64,000 bases of DNA from Marinobacter salexigens (GCF_018860765.1 NZ_JAHKPV010000006.1:62001-126000), one strand, 5' to 3'. Counted from the first letter of the stretch, positions 9,022-19,022 are shown. Notes: a model not told the origin generated them from the letters alone. Program-made: numbers and translations.

Positions 9022-9969
9022 CTACAGCCTGATACTCTCTCTACCTTGGCCATGCAGCCAGCGCCCCCAGTCCAAACTCAACATGGAGACACCACCGATG
9101 TAATTATCATCAACAAGATAATACGACAGTGTGCGATCCCCCCTATTAAAATGGTGCATTAGCCGCACCAAGAAGTTGCGGCTGGTCGATTTGGAGAGCA
9201 GGAAGTAAATGAACTGACCAGCCTGAGCTCTTAAGCTCCCTTTCCCAGACGCGTCTGAATGCAGCCACTTATCGCTGGATAGCTTCAAAAACTGATCGAT
9301 TCCCTGCAATCGGCCCAACTCACGGGCTTGAGCGACAACCCATTGATTTTCTCGGTGTCGCTTGAAATACAGGCCCGACCCGTCGCGTTCCAGCATTTCC
9401 ATCTGCTCGGCAAGGCCTTCGTTTAACCAAGCTGGCGCATAAGGAACTATGGTATCGATGATTGCGTGACTCACCTCATGCTTAATCGTTTTAAAGGTGA
9501 GCCTTCTGTTTTTCTGCATATAGACGACGATCTGATTTTCGGAAGGTATGTACAAGCCATAAGACGCAACCGCCTTACCTCGATTATTGCGGATCAGGTA
9601 ATTCCGATATTCTGCCCTACCCTTAAAAATCAGAATATTGACGGGCACCGTCCGGTACATATCAAAGGACATTACACGATCAAAAAACTCGTAGACATTG
9701 TTCGTGCCGTCAACAATTTGCTGGTTTTCCTCGTCGGTCAGCTCTAAGTCAACGGCATTAATATCGATATTAAATCGCGACCATTTCGACACGCTGGGCT
9801 TCACGTTAACAATCTGCTGCTCAACCTTGTAGTCTTTTCGGTCGCTGAAGTGAACTTTTCCGTCACCGTCTACCCATTTATAAATCTCTGCATCAACTGT
9901 GTTTGCAGCAGTCATAAACAGCGAAAAAAAAACGATTGAATGTATGGCCTTCCTTAACTCTATAATCAC
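9022..9969 (-). CDS. DUF4124 protein with HExxH peptidase-like domain
   Basis: A 315-residue exported protein. A signal peptide (about 1-27) is followed by a DUF4124 domain (about 28-60: EIYKWVDGDGKVHFSDR). The C-terminal part contains HEVSH at 164-168 and NEGLAE with Glu184, the HExxH...E arrangement of gluzincin metallopeptidases of the MA clan. The zinc ligands His164, His168 and Glu184 are all present, so a periplasmic or surface metallopeptidase is plausible. It sits 53 bp downstream of radD in the same direction and may be read from the same transcript. Confidence 0.8.
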   Translation of the reverse strand: MIIELRKAIHSIVFFSLFMTAANTVDAEIYKWVDGDGKVHFSDRKDYKVEQQIVNVKPSVSKWSRFNIDINAVDLELTDEENQQIVDGTNNVYEFFDRVMSFDMYRTVPVNILIFKGRAEYRNYLIRNNRGKAVASYGLYIPSENQIVVYMQKNRRLTFKTIKHEVSHAIIDTIVPYAPAWLNEGLAEQMEMLERDGSGLYFKRHRENQWVVAQARELGRLQGIDQFLKLSSDKWLHSDASGKGSLRAQAGQFIYFLLSKSTSRNFLVRLMHHFNRGDRTLSYYLVDDNYIGGVSMLSLDWGRWLHGQGRESIRL

Positions 9970-10022
9970 TTAGTTTTACCTGTTGGAGAGTGCTTTTGAG
10001 CAGACTTATTACTCAACAGCGC

Positions 10023-11801
10023 TTACGTTTCATGCGCCTTACGATAGCTGCCCTGATAATCAAAAATCCGCTCCTGTACTTGCCAATAATGCTTCTGCTT
10101 CCGAGCAATCACAAAGTCCGGCGCTGACAACAAGGCCTGAACCTCAAGCACCTCTTCAACTCGGCCGAACTCCTGAGGAGTCTGGCTGTTGGCAAAACGC
10201 CGCCCAAACAGCCTATTGAAAACATGGCGCTGGGCCGGTTTGCTGAAATCAAACGTCTCGTTTAGCTCTTCGCCGTCTTCGCTGTGATAAGTGACCTTCA
10301 GTTTCCTGCCATTGGCGCCCACAGTCAGTCCTGCACAGCGGATTACCATGGCATCCTTCAATTTCAGGGCATCTCTTAGCTGATCATCCGGGTCGATAAT
10401 AGCCTTATTACACTGATGACACATGCGGGCGGCAATATCATTCTCGGCATTGCAGTGGGGGCACTCTTTGAAACGAAAGCGGTAATCGCACTGTTCGGGG
10501 CGCCCGTCCCGCTCAGTCAGCTCATTGCCTACAGCAAGTTCCAAAATGCCCTGACAACGGCGACCGTAGTGTTCAACCACCTGCCCTTCATCATCGGTTG
10601 TGCCCCAAAAGATATTGGCAAACCCACAGACTGGACAAAATACCTGCACCGGCTCGCTATCCGGGTTTGGTTTCTTCTCCCCCACCTCAGGGTGGTGCAG
10701 ATTCACGTTATTTCCCGCGTAATCAATCACCAGACAATCCTGCTTACCTTCATCCAAGCGAAGGCCTCGCCCCACAATTTGCTGATACAGGCTCACTGAC
10801 TGGGTTGGGCGTAGAATGGCAATAAAATCCACGTGGGGCGCATCAAAGCCTGTAGTAAGTACCGACACATTCACCAAATATCTTAACTCTCGCTGTTTAA
10901 AGCGCTGAATCAGCAAATCCCGCTCATTCTGATCAGTAGCGCCTGTAATTAAGGCGGTGTGGTGTTCCGGCAAATAACCGGTGATCTCCTTCGCATGGTC
11001 CACCGTTGCCGCAAAGATCATCACCGCCTTGCGCTCAACCGCAAGCTCCACTACTTGCTCAATTATGGCTCGGGTTACACGCGGATGTTTGCTCAACAGT
11101 TGGTTTACATCTTTTTCCGTGTATTCACCGAACTGATTCCGAGGTAGCGCGGAGAAATCGTATTGCGCGACAGCTGCATCGACCAACTCGGGCTTTGTGA
11201 GATACCCCCGGTTGATCATATAACTCAATGGCAGTTCGTAGATGCAATGCACAAAGGGCTTTTCCTGCTCGTCATCAGAGCCGCGAACAAATCCCCGGTA
11301 GTGATAGCGATAAATCCAGCCCATAGCCAAACGATAGGGTGTGGCGGTTAGCCCGAGTACTTTAAGGGAATCATTCTGTTGCCGCAGGAGCTCAATAATT
11401 CTTTGATACTGACTGTTTTCATCACCACTAACCCGATGGCACTCATCGATGATGAGTAGCGAATATTCGTCTCTGAACCAATCCAGATTGGCCGATACAG
11501 ACTGGACACTCGCGAAGGTCACCTGATGCTGGTTTTCCTTGCGCTTCAACCCGGCGGAAAAAACGCTGGCCGTTAACCCATAGCTCTGGTATTTCGCATG
11601 ATTCTGCTCAACAAGCTCTTTAACGTGGGTCAACACCAGAATCTTGCGGCGAGCAAGACGAGCCAACTCAGCAATGACCAAGCTTTTACCTGCACCGGTC
11701 GGCAACACGATTACCGCAGACTGATCCGTTTTTCGAAAGTGCCTCAAGGTGGCATCTACGGCTTCTTGTTGGTATGGGCGCAGCTTGAAAGGAGGAGGCA
11801 T
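10023..11801 (-). CDS. radD: RadD, superfamily 2 DNA repair ATPase
   Basis: A 592-residue SF2 helicase-like ATPase that matches the E. coli RadD (YejH) pattern along its length: [17 protein letters not shown] at the start, Walker [10 protein letters not shown], the DECH box in [16 protein letters not shown], the motif VI region [11 protein letters not shown], and a C-terminal zinc-finger section with [10 protein letters not shown] and [18 protein letters not shown]. RadD works with RecA and SSB in repair of double-strand breaks and in post-replication gap metabolism. The Cys pairs in the C-terminal part are intact. No LexA-like box was seen upstream. Confidence 0.96.
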   Translation of the reverse strand: MPPPFKLRPYQQEAVDATLRHFRKTDQSAVIVLPTGAGKSLVIAELARLARRKILVLTHVKELVEQNHAKYQSYGLTASVFSAGLKRKENQHQVTFASVQSVSANLDWFRDEYSLLIIDECHRVSGDENSQYQRIIELLRQQNDSLKVLGLTATPYRLAMGWIYRYHYRGFVRGSDDEQEKPFVHCIYELPLSYMINRGYLTKPELVDAAVAQYDFSALPRNQFGEYTEKDVNQLLSKHPRVTRAIIEQVVELAVERKAVMIFAATVDHAKEITGYLPEHHTALITGATDQNERDLLIQRFKQRELRYLVNVSVLTTGFDAPHVDFIAILRPTQSVSLYQQIVGRGLRLDEGKQDCLVIDYAGNNVNLHHPEVGEKKPNPDSEPVQVFCPVCGFANIFWGTTDDEGQVVEHYGRRCQGILELAVGNELTERDGRPEQCDYRFRFKECPHCNAENDIAARMCHQCNKAIIDPDDQLRDALKLKDAMVIRCAGLTVGANGRKLKVTYHSEDGEELNETFDFSKPAQRHVFNRLFGRRFANSQTPQEFGRVEEVLEVQALLSAPDFVIARKQKHYWQVQERIFDYQGSYRKAHET

Positions 11802-12025
11802 GGTGCAGTGTTTAATCGGTTTCGGTGTAGAGCGCGATCATACTAAAGGTTGCGAATACGCGCACCAGATTCTCACCCGAGAAGATCCAGCCAGAACCCT
11901 TGGGCGTAAAACTAATACTCGGGCTTGCTGGGCGATCATGGAAATACCTTCTACACTGACATGTACACTCCCAGCATAGACTTCCTACTCTACGATTTTG
12001 AGGCGAGGTGTTCAGGGGATAAGGA

Positions 12026-13774
12026 ATGTCAAAAACCAACGATACGAATATGCCGGTTTCATCAGATAATCGCCAAACAGGCGGGTCACGTGATAGTGGT
12101 GACAGCGGACAGAAATTCCACGAACTGATTGAAAGCCTGCCGATGGTTGCGGTTCAGGGGTATAACAAGGATCGACAGGTTATATATTGGAATGAAGCCA
12201 GTAGACGTCTTTACGGATACACCCGGGAGGAGGCGTACGGTCAATTACTGGAAGACCTTATTATTCCAGACACTATGCGTGACAGCCTCATCACAGCGCA
12301 CAAAAACTGGTTGACGAACAATGTCAGCATCCCTGCTGACGAAATTGAGCTAAAGCACAAGCACGGCCACCTTGTTCCTGTTTACTCCAGCCACGTAATG
12401 ATCAAGCAGAACACGGGCGAGTGCGAAATGTTCTGTATTGATATCAGTTTGGAGGAACAGAAGAAGGCGAACGAAAAGCTCAGCCAGATGGCTAATTTTG
12501 ACGATTTAACCCATTTGCCCAACCGACGAATGCTCGAAATCGAGCTATCTGCGAGACTTGCCAAAGCAGAGCGAGGGTCACAAAGTGATCTAGCGGTCGT
12601 TTTTATCGATCTGGATAACTTCAAACTGATCAACGATACCCTCGGGCATCACCATGGCGATGAATTACTGCGAGTAGTTGCAGAAGGATTGCAAAAAGAA
12701 ATCCGAACCTGTGATTTTATAAGCAGATTTGGTGGTGATGAGTTTGTTTTGTTGCTCACCGACTTCAATGATTTTGCAGGTATAAACGAGCTTCTTCAGC
12801 GGCTAACTTGCGTACTTGATCAGGGTTTTGTTCTGAACGGTGTTTGTTACCCCGTAACAGCGAGCTTTGGTGTCAGCCTATTCCCGGACAATGGCACCAC
12901 CGTAACCGAATTGATGGGGAACGCAGATGCCGCAATGTATCAGGCGAAAGACAACGGCAGAAACAGCATCTGTTTTTACACCTCGGACATCAATGACCAG
13001 TTATTCCATTATCAAGAGGTGACAACACTGCTACGCAACGCGTTAGCAACCAATGGTCTACAACTCTATTATCAGCCGCAAATTGACCTTAAATCCCGGA
13101 AAGTGCGTTCCTGTGAGGCGCTATTAAGATGCTTTGATAAGAATTTTGGCCCCATATCTCCTGCTGAATTTATCCCTGTAGCAGAAAAATCAGGGCTGAT
13201 TAACGATATCGGAGACTGGGTGATTGAAGAGGCTTGTAAGCAGCTACAGGCCTGGCAAGGCACCAAACTCGAAACCCTTCGGGTCGACATTAACTTGTCG
13301 GGCAAACAGTTGACCAAACCGCATCTGGCAGAACAAATTCTCTCCAGCCTACAGAAATATCACCTACGCCCCTCTCAGCTGGGTATAGAGCTTACTGAAA
13401 ATGAAGTTATTGGTGGAGACAATGGACAAATAAGGCAACTGGAAACATTAAAACAAGCGGGTGTGCATATTTCCATTGACGATTTCGGCACCGGCTATTC
13501 GTCTCTGGTGTACCTCCGCAAGCTTCCAATATGCAGCCTTAAAATTGACAGAGCATTTCTGCACCATGCTATGGAGAATGACTGCGATATGGCCATCATG
13601 GAAGCCATCATCACAGTGGGCCACCGCCTTGGGTTGGCAGTGCTTGTTGAAGGTGTAGAGACGTTGGAACAAGATCGCATAGTGAGCGAACGGGGCTGCG
13701 ACTTAGCTCAGGGATTTTTCTACGCGAGACCAATGCCCGCAGCTGATATGCTAGCTTTTCAGGTTGAGGTTTGA
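12026..13774 (+). CDS. PAS-GGDEF-EAL c-di-GMP protein
   Basis: A 582-residue soluble protein with an N-terminal PAS domain (about 30-150, containing NEASRRLYGYTREEAYG), a GGDEF domain with an intact GGDEF at 236-240, and an EAL domain with EAL at 364-366, DDFGTGYSS and the LPICSLKIDRAF segment. Both catalytic signatures look intact, so it may switch between synthesis and breakdown of c-di-GMP under control of the PAS input. The first ~25 residues are polar and probably disordered. It is divergent from radD and has no co-directional partner. Confidence 0.93.
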   Translation: MSKTNDTNMPVSSDNRQTGGSRDSGDSGQKFHELIESLPMVAVQGYNKDRQVIYWNEASRRLYGYTREEAYGQLLEDLIIPDTMRDSLITAHKNWLTNNVSIPADEIELKHKHGHLVPVYSSHVMIKQNTGECEMFCIDISLEEQKKANEKLSQMANFDDLTHLPNRRMLEIELSARLAKAERGSQSDLAVVFIDLDNFKLINDTLGHHHGDELLRVVAEGLQKEIRTCDFISRFGGDEFVLLLTDFNDFAGINELLQRLTCVLDQGFVLNGVCYPVTASFGVSLFPDNGTTVTELMGNADAAMYQAKDNGRNSICFYTSDINDQLFHYQEVTTLLRNALATNGLQLYYQPQIDLKSRKVRSCEALLRCFDKNFGPISPAEFIPVAEKSGLINDIGDWVIEEACKQLQAWQGTKLETLRVDINLSGKQLTKPHLAEQILSSLQKYHLRPSQLGIELTENEVIGGDNGQIRQLETLKQAGVHISIDDFGTGYSSLVYLRKLPICSLKIDRAFLHHAMENDCDMAIMEAIITVGHRLGLAVLVEGVETLEQDRIVSERGCDLAQGFFYARPMPAADMLAFQVEV

Positions 13775-13816
13775 GCCCAATCACTGGTTGGGTGGGAATG
13801 TCCTCAGCTTAAGTTG

Positions 13817-14146
13817 TCACTCCAAAAGCCGATAAGGCCGCTCCAGCGCAGCGCGCACGTCGCTGATGGAAAAGACTCTAGCGAACTCTGTGAATCGTTG
13901 CCCACCAAACCACAGCTGAACAACAGGCAGAGAAAATATACCGCGAGCCGCGCATAGTGGGGCGGCGGCTTTCTGGCAATCAATATAGACTGTTACCAAT
14001 CTCGGATATTCCTCACTGGCTAGCTTTTCAAGTTGGGGCTTGATGGCCTGACAGACGCCGCAGTGGGCTCCGCCGAAGAGAAGAAGCACTGCAGCGCTGG
14101 ACTCTAGCAGGTCGGATAAAGCTTCTTCAGAACAGACGTTTTTCAA
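13817..14146 (-). CDS. Thioredoxin family protein, CGVC active site
   Basis: A 109-residue single-domain thioredoxin fold: LLLFGGAHCGVCQAIKPQLEKLA with the redox pair Cys29/Cys32, followed by VYIDCQKAAPL-like and the cis-Pro loop SLPVVQLWFGG. There is no signal peptide, so it should act in the cytosol. The variant CGVC replaces the standard CGPC, so its potential may differ. It starts 12 bp downstream of the small membrane protein gene and is probably co-transcribed with it. A second small thioredoxin-like protein with CGIC is encoded at 28662-28985. Confidence 0.88.
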   Translation of the reverse strand: MKNVCSEEALSDLLESSAAVLLLFGGAHCGVCQAIKPQLEKLASEEYPRLVTVYIDCQKAAAPLCAARGIFSLPVVQLWFGGQRFTEFARVFSISDVRAALERPYRLLE

Positions 14147-14158
14147 AGCTCAGTACCC

Positions 14159-14470
14159 TTAGGCTTCCCGTTCGATAAACAGCTTGATGTATAACAAATA
14201 GCCAGAAAACAACAAAATCGGTGCCACATACCAAAGGTACGCAAGCTTGCCCGCACCCGCGCGATACAGCCCAATTACAATAACAGCACTCACAATACAG
14301 CTTGCCGGTAATGAATAAAAAGCCGAGTCCAATACCGAAGAATCAAATGGCGTAGGGCGGTGAGAAGCACCAACGGCACTAAACCCGAACACCGCCAATA
14401 GAAACAGCATATACGCCAGGAGAAACTGACCAATACTGCCTGCAACTACCCAACCTAGAGTCATCCGCAT
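14159..14470 (-). CDS. Small four-helix membrane protein of unknown function
   Basis: A 103-residue, strongly hydrophobic protein with about three to four predicted transmembrane helices (about 8-30, 48-70 and 78-98, possibly one more). I recognise no family. It is the first gene of an apparent pair with the CGVC thioredoxin gene, 12 bp apart, which hints at a thiol-related or membrane stress role, but that is only context. Confidence 0.7.
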   Translation of the reverse strand: MRMTLGWVVAGSIGQFLLAYMLFLLAVFGFSAVGASHRPTPFDSSVLDSAFYSLPASCIVSAVIVIGLYRAGAGKLAYLWYVAPILLFSGYLLYIKLFIEREA

Positions 14471-14542
14471 TTCCTTTGCTGTGATACTTCAATCATGAAA
14501 CTGCTATAGCCGCTGACAACGCCACAACAGCACTCTAAAACG

Positions 14543-15022
14543 TCAGTGGTGTCCACCGGGTCCATGCGCGTGGCCGTGCGAGATCTCTTCTGGGTCGGCA
14601 GCGCGTACTTCGATGATTTCGACATCAAAGGTTAAGGTTTTACCGGCCATCGGGTGATTGGTATCAACATCCGCAAACTTTAAACCAACCTTAACCACAC
14701 TCACATGGCGCGGCCCCTGCTCGGTTTTTACCTGCGCGATCATGCCCGGCTTCCAGCGTTTAGCACCCATTAAATGTTTAACTGGCACGCGTTGCACTGC
14801 GTCAGCCTTGCGTGGGCCGTAAGCTTTATCTGGAGTAACAGTAACACTGAACGTATCGCCAGCCTCTCGGCCTTCCAGTGCCTCTTCCAAACCTCGGATA
14901 ATGCCTCCGTGGCCATGCAGGTAAGCATTCGGTTCGCCGCCGCGGGAACTTTCAACAACGTTGCCCTGCTCATCGCAGACGTTGTAATGGAACAAAACCA
15001 CTTGATTCTTTTCGATTGGCAT
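14543..15022 (-). CDS. FKBP-type peptidyl-prolyl isomerase, SlyD-like
   Basis: A 159-residue SlyD-type FKBP. The N-terminal half-FKBP strand is followed by GEPNAYLHGHGGIIRGLEEALEGREAGD, then the inserted IF chaperone domain (about 70-125) and the return strand HPMAGKTLTFDVEIIEVR. The C-terminus is His-rich (HGHAHGPGGHH), the SlyD metal-binding feature, though much shorter than the E. coli tail. SlyD combines prolyl isomerase, chaperone and nickel-delivery roles. With a urease operon 18 kb away, a nickel-storage or nickel-transfer contribution is reasonable but unproven. Confidence 0.9.
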   Translation of the reverse strand: MPIEKNQVVLFHYNVCDEQGNVVESSRGGEPNAYLHGHGGIIRGLEEALEGREAGDTFSVTVTPDKAYGPRKADAVQRVPVKHLMGAKRWKPGMIAQVKTEQGPRHVSVVKVGLKFADVDTNHPMAGKTLTFDVEIIEVRAADPEEISHGHAHGPGGHH

Positions 15023-15209
15023 AGGGTTCTCTGGGATGATTAAAGGGTCGCCATTATAACCAGTGACAGTCTTGGCTGCAGGGGTGTTTTCTCATTCAGA
15101 CAGAGGTGATTCATACAAGCTACTAGAAACTGTGTGTCGCCGCCATTCGCCTTATGCAATAATGTCATAACCGCAACCCAAACATATGATATCGCTAGGA
15201 AACACCGCT

Positions 15210-15758
15210 ATGAAGAAGCTTTTATTTTGCACTCTGGTTTCAGTAATGATGGTTGGCTGCGGAGGCGGGGGCAGCGGCAGCGTTGTGGAAGAAACAGAAG
15301 AAAATGCCGATCCCGAAACCGGAAACGAGGATAGCGGTACAGTAACCCCAAGCGACCAGATAACAGTGCTCGACGGCACCTGGAAGAAGCAATGCGGCCC
15401 CGTTGAGGGCGAACCGCACTATGATATCGTGACCGTATCGTTTAGCCGTGGCGAATTTACCACCGATATCGAAAACTACATCGATAGTGGCTGCACTACC
15501 CCACAACCGTTCGCTCCGAACCCAACGTCATCAGGCAACTTCGCATTGGGCGACGATGTCTTGCTGAGCGATGGTCTCACCGCTACCGAATTCAATATAC
15601 ATACGACCCAATTCGATGGCGCCTTTTTCGACATCAAAGAATACGACATTGTTTACGTTGACAACGATATTCTCTATGCGGGAGATGGCGAAACAGATTC
15701 GCCATTGCAAAGGCCAACCAGCCTAGACTACGACCGCCCGTTCTATCGGCAAAACTAA
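15210..15758 (+). CDS. Hypothetical lipoprotein
   Basis: A 182-residue protein starting at ATG 15210, chosen because it gives a clean lipoprotein signal: MKKLL, hydrophobic core, then VMMVGC with the lipidated Cys at 17. A low-complexity Gly/Ser/Glu linker (about 18-45) follows. The rest is a compact domain starting LDGTWKKQCGP, with Cys residues at several positions that could form disulfides (for example CGP and GCTTP). The layout resembles lipocalin-like periplasmic lipoproteins that begin with an LxGTW motif, but I cannot assign a family. It lies alone and ends in a strong hairpin. Confidence 0.75.
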   Translation: MKKLLFCTLVSVMMVGCGGGGSGSVVEETEENADPETGNEDSGTVTPSDQITVLDGTWKKQCGPVEGEPHYDIVTVSFSRGEFTTDIENYIDSGCTTPQPFAPNPTSSGNFALGDDVLLSDGLTATEFNIHTTQFDGAFFDIKEYDIVYVDNDILYAGDGETDSPLQRPTSLDYDRPFYRQN

Positions 15759-15795
15759 GCACTCCCAATCAATAGAGCGTTCTTAGGGTGTATAC

Positions 15796-15843
15796 AGAAC
15801 TGCTGCTAAAGCACCGGCAGCAGTTCTAGCCTCCCCCCCCCCC
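15796..15843 (+). terminator. Strong hairpin followed by an 11-C tract
   Basis: A perfect 11-bp stem (AGAACTGCTGC / GCAGCAGTTCT, 15796-15806 and 15817-15827) with a 10-base loop lies between convergent genes. It is followed not by T but by a run of 11 C at 15833-15843. It probably ends the lipoprotein transcript, although the lack of U residues makes it atypical. Confidence 0.6.
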
Positions 15844-15851
15844 TTCTAATA

Positions 15852-16013
15852 TCAGCGTGCTTTCAAACTAATCTGCTTCGTGCCAGTAGAGGCAAATTGG
15901 CCACTCTTACCCTTGCCAACGTACTCAACAGCGCCGCCTGACTTTAAAAAAGCAGCTGTCTGTTCCTCAATCATGGCGGTAGTTAATGTCGCTTTTGTGG
16001 GGCTCTTGCTCAT
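15852..16013 (-). CDS. Small basic protein with AFLKSGG motif
   Basis: A 53-residue protein starting at ATG 16013, which is preceded by GGAG at good spacing; the longer open frame upstream looks non-coding. It is Lys/Thr/Ser rich with the helix MIEEQTAAFLKSGGAVEYV and a basic C-terminus. The phrase AFLxSGGxVExV resembles the helix-turn found in SutA-type RNA polymerase binding proteins of pseudomonads, but similarity is limited to about ten residues and the acidic SutA tails are missing. I treat it as a conserved small protein of unknown function. Confidence 0.6.
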   Translation of the reverse strand: MSKSPTKATLTTAMIEEQTAAFLKSGGAVEYVGKGKSGQFASTGTKQISLKAR

Positions 16014-16198
16014 TTTATTCTCCAAGTAATCGGTTGGCTTAATCACCAGCCTCAAACCGTCATGATATTCCAAATAGGAAATAATTGTTTGGAATGAGAG
16101 ACGTTCTTTGATAAGAGCAAATCCATAGAGACTCAATTGCTGCCGTACAGCTCTCACTTATGGAGCGACAATCAACCAACATGAGCCTCTGGGGCAAC

Positions 16199-16813
16199 CT
16201 ACCGCGCCAATCTGATGCGATGTAAAACCTGATAAGGCCCTTGTATTTCACGAGTTCTGTATTGAGCAAATACTATTTCATCAACCGTAAACTCGACATC
16301 TTGCGATTGTATTCCTGATAATTCTTCAGCTATGCGTGAAGTGTCATAGGCTTCGTTGTAAAAACCCAGAGTGACGTGTGGCGTGTATGCTTTTGGATTC
16401 TGCCCCTGTTCATCGCTATTCAAACAGCTACGGATAGTGTTCAAATAACCTTTTGGGTCAATCACTTCCAAATAAGGGCAGGTGGCAAAACTGTTGCAAC
16501 TGGCCAGCTGTAAAGGGAAAGCAGGTAGTTTGGAAGCCTCCAACTGCCGAATACTTTTCCGAATCGAAGGCTTCAGCGAAGGTGAATCTTTCAGCAACCC
16601 TTCCAAAGCCAGAGTAATATGAGGCTGGCGCAAGTAGCCGGAATGCAACCGTTCGGAAAGATAATCTCGATGGAACCGTATTTTTTTCAGGCAATCAGAG
16701 CCCGATACTTCAATCGCCCAAAACCCAAAATACTCAACGCCCTTATGCCATTCATAAAAGTCCCGCAACTCGGTAGCGTAGGTCGTTTTACTGTTTAAGA
16801 AATCGGAAAACAT
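16199..16813 (-). CDS. 2H phosphoesterase (2'-5' RNA ligase/LigT-like)
   Basis: A 204-residue protein starting at ATG 16813 (the open frame continues upstream without similarity). Two HxTx motifs define the 2H phosphoesterase superfamily: HIT at 65-67 in RQPHITLALEG and HVT at 146-148 in TPHVTLGFYNE. This family includes LigT-type RNA 2'-5' ligases and cyclic phosphodiesterases. The segment WHKGVEYFGFWAIEV is a usual N-terminal strand. RNA or nucleotide cyclic phosphate is the likely substrate. It overlaps no neighbour and is 82 bp downstream of the cysK stop codon in the same orientation. Confidence 0.82.
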   Translation of the reverse strand: MFSDFLNSKTTYATELRDFYEWHKGVEYFGFWAIEVSGSDCLKKIRFHRDYLSERLHSGYLRQPHITLALEGLLKDSPSLKPSIRKSIRQLEASKLPAFPLQLASCNSFATCPYLEVIDPKGYLNTIRSCLNSDEQGQNPKAYTPHVTLGFYNEAYDTSRIAEELSGIQSQDVEFTVDEIVFAQYRTREIQGPYQVLHRIRLAR

Positions 16814-16895
16814 AATGAAACAACTGGGCTTTGATCTGCGGGAGCAACCTGACGCCCCAACAGAAGCTGGGGCGCCAATAATGAACAGGCCGTTT

Positions 16896-17867
16896 TTACT
16901 GCACGTTCTCCGCGTCGCCAAACTGCTCAGCAAACAAAGCGCTGGAGAGATAACGCTCAGCTGAATCCGGCAGAATGACCACAATGTTCTTGCCTTTGTG
17001 TTCCGGTTGTTGGCTAACGCGAACAGCCGCTACAACGGCCGCACCACAGGAAATGCCACACAGAATGCCCTCTTCCTGCATCAACCTATGGGCCATAGCC
17101 ATGGCGTCTTCATTGGTTATCGTTTCTACCTGATCAACCATGCTCAGGTCTAGATTCTCGGGCACAAAACCAGCGCCTAGGCCTTGGATTTTGTGGGGAG
17201 CGGGCTTGAGGGCTTCTCCGTTTCGCACCTGAGTGATAATGGGTGAATCGGCAGGCTCAACGGCAACGGTGGTGATGGCTTTGCCCTGCGTGTTCTTGAT
17301 GTAGCGTGATACGCCTGTAAGCGTGCCACCCGTACCTACACCGGCAACAAAAATATCCACAGCGCCATCGGTGTCATTCCAGATTTCAGGACCAGTGGTG
17401 TCTTCGTGAATCTGCGGGTTGGCCGGGTTCTTGAACTGCTGTGGCAAAAAGTACTTTTCGGGCTCGGCAGCAGCCAATTCTTCTGCTTTTGCGATCGCGC
17501 CGGGCATGCCTTTGGCGGGCTCTGTGAGTAACAAATCGGCACCCAGCGCTTTCAACACCTTGCGGCGCTCCAAGCTCATTGAAGCTGGCATGGTTAGAAT
17601 AATTTTGTAGCCTCTGGCCGCAGCTACAAAAGCCAAAGCTATGCCGGTGTTACCGCTGGTGGGCTCAATAATGGTCATACCCGGCTTTAGCGCGCCCCGC
17701 TTCTCGGCATCCAGTACCATGGCGGTACCAATTCGGCACTTCACCGAGTAGGCCGGGTTGCGGCCTTCAATTTTGGCCCAAATAGTAGCGCCACCATTAA
17801 CACGGTTAAGCTTAACCAACGGTGTGTTGCCAATGGACTGAGAGTTGTCTTCATATATGCGGGACAT
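16896..17867 (-). CDS. cysK: Cysteine synthase A (O-acetylserine sulfhydrylase)
   Basis: A 323-residue PLP enzyme very close to E. coli CysK. The PLP lysine is Lys43 in [11 protein letters not shown], the substrate loop is [12 protein letters not shown], the phosphate-binding glycine loop is [16 protein letters not shown], and [14 protein letters not shown] is near the C-terminus. It makes cysteine from O-acetylserine and sulfide. CysK, not CysM, is indicated by [11 protein letters not shown] and by the [12 protein letters not shown] segment. No other cys gene is adjacent. Confidence 0.96.
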   Translation of the reverse strand: MSRIYEDNSQSIGNTPLVKLNRVNGGATIWAKIEGRNPAYSVKCRIGTAMVLDAEKRGALKPGMTIIEPTSGNTGIALAFVAAARGYKIILTMPASMSLERRKVLKALGADLLLTEPAKGMPGAIAKAEELAAAEPEKYFLPQQFKNPANPQIHEDTTGPEIWNDTDGAVDIFVAGVGTGGTLTGVSRYIKNTQGKAITTVAVEPADSPIITQVRNGEALKPAPHKIQGLGAGFVPENLDLSMVDQVETITNEDAMAMAHRLMQEEGILCGISCGAAVVAAVRVSQQPEHKGKNIVVILPDSAERYLSSALFAEQFGDAENVQ

Positions 17868-18089
17868 CGTTTATCTCCTTAAAAGGTTCGGAGTATAAAA
17901 CCACAAACTCACGATATCACTGAAAAACCGGCATAGTTTTTTCCGATCCAGCTTCCAATGCCTTGCTTTGGTCATCACATTCAGCGAGGTTGCCCATCCG
18001 CCATAACCCAGAGGCATTGAAGCCAAGGTGCGGGCGGTTAATCCCGCTAAACTGGCAAGCCGACTCTAAACCAGTGACAGCTAATCGCC

Positions 18090-18977
18090 ATGAACATCCC
18101 TGCACCTAACCTCTGGCCCGCTGCCCGCACGGGACAACGCTTTTTGCTCAACGCCCGGCGCCGTGAAGCCCTTGTAGGCGGCCATAAAATGGTGTTTTTA
18201 GAGCGGGGACGACCCGGCCCTAATAACCCGACAATTGTACTGATTCATGGTTTCGCCGCCATGAAAGAAAACTGGGGATTTTTTCTAACAAAACTGCCCA
18301 AACACTGGCACATACTGGCGCCGGACCTACCAGGATTCGGAGAAAGTGATTATCTGGCTGAGGCCCCTTACCGCTATGAGCCTCAGGCCGAGCGATTAGG
18401 CGAATGGCTTGCAGGCTTCGACACAAACAATGTGCATCTGGTCGGCAGCTCCATGGGCGGTGGGATTGCCGCTATCCTTGCTCACACAATGAGTGCGGCC
18501 CCGCGATCCCTAACGCTCATGAACAGCGCCGGAATCCCGGAGCATACCGACGTCGACATTCATGCGCCTTTTAAATCCGACCGCGACAGCATTCTCATCC
18601 CCCAAGACTGGAAAGGTGTTTACCGGTTGTTTAACAGCGTCGGCAACGGCAAGCCAACCCTCTCTGGAATAGCCATGGCCGGCCTCCTTGGGCCCGACCT
18701 TCTGAGTAGGGCCGATGCCCTCACGCACATATTTCAGGACTTAGTGGCAGACGGGCTGGCTCCGGCACGCTACCTGAACCCCGAATCACCGCCTCTGCAG
18801 ATTCAGTGGGGCGAAAGGGATGTGATTACCCCCACTCGCTGCGTCGACTGGTTCGGTCAGGCCACCCCGCACGCAGAACTCCACGTCTTTCGGGGTGTGG
18901 GCCACCTCCCCATGCTCGAGACGCCGCGGCGATCCGCCGAAGCGCTGGTTGGCTTTATCCGCCGACACAGCACCTGA
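18090..18977 (+). CDS. Alpha/beta hydrolase
   Basis: A 295-residue serine hydrolase of the alpha/beta fold. The HGF oxyanion motif is at 53-55, the nucleophile elbow is GSSMGG at 119-124 (Ser121), the acid is probably the Asp of WGERDVITP and the base the His of GVGHLPMLETPRR. The family includes esterases, lipases and C-C bond hydrolases; sequence alone does not distinguish them. The first 25 residues (PAARTGQRFLLNARRREAL) resemble a short amphipathic lead seen in membrane-associated monoglyceride lipase-type members. It is transcribed divergently from cysK. Confidence 0.87.
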   Translation: MNIPAPNLWPAARTGQRFLLNARRREALVGGHKMVFLERGRPGPNNPTIVLIHGFAAMKENWGFFLTKLPKHWHILAPDLPGFGESDYLAEAPYRYEPQAERLGEWLAGFDTNNVHLVGSSMGGGIAAILAHTMSAAPRSLTLMNSAGIPEHTDVDIHAPFKSDRDSILIPQDWKGVYRLFNSVGNGKPTLSGIAMAGLLGPDLLSRADALTHIFQDLVADGLAPARYLNPESPPLQIQWGERDVITPTRCVDWFGQATPHAELHVFRGVGHLPMLETPRRSAEALVGFIRRHST

Positions 18978-18993
18978 TCAGCAGTAAGCGATC

Positions 18994-19010
18994 AAAGCCG
19001 GGGCAGGTCC
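18994..19010 (-). repeat. Dispersed CTGYCCCGG repeat, inverted copy
   Basis: The minus strand reads GGACCTGCCCCGGCTTT, matching AACCTGCCCCGGTTTT at 20136 and the AATCTGTCCCGGTTTT family further right. It lies in the 45-bp gap between two convergent genes. Confidence 0.55.
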
Positions 19011-19022
19011 ATGCCAACACTT

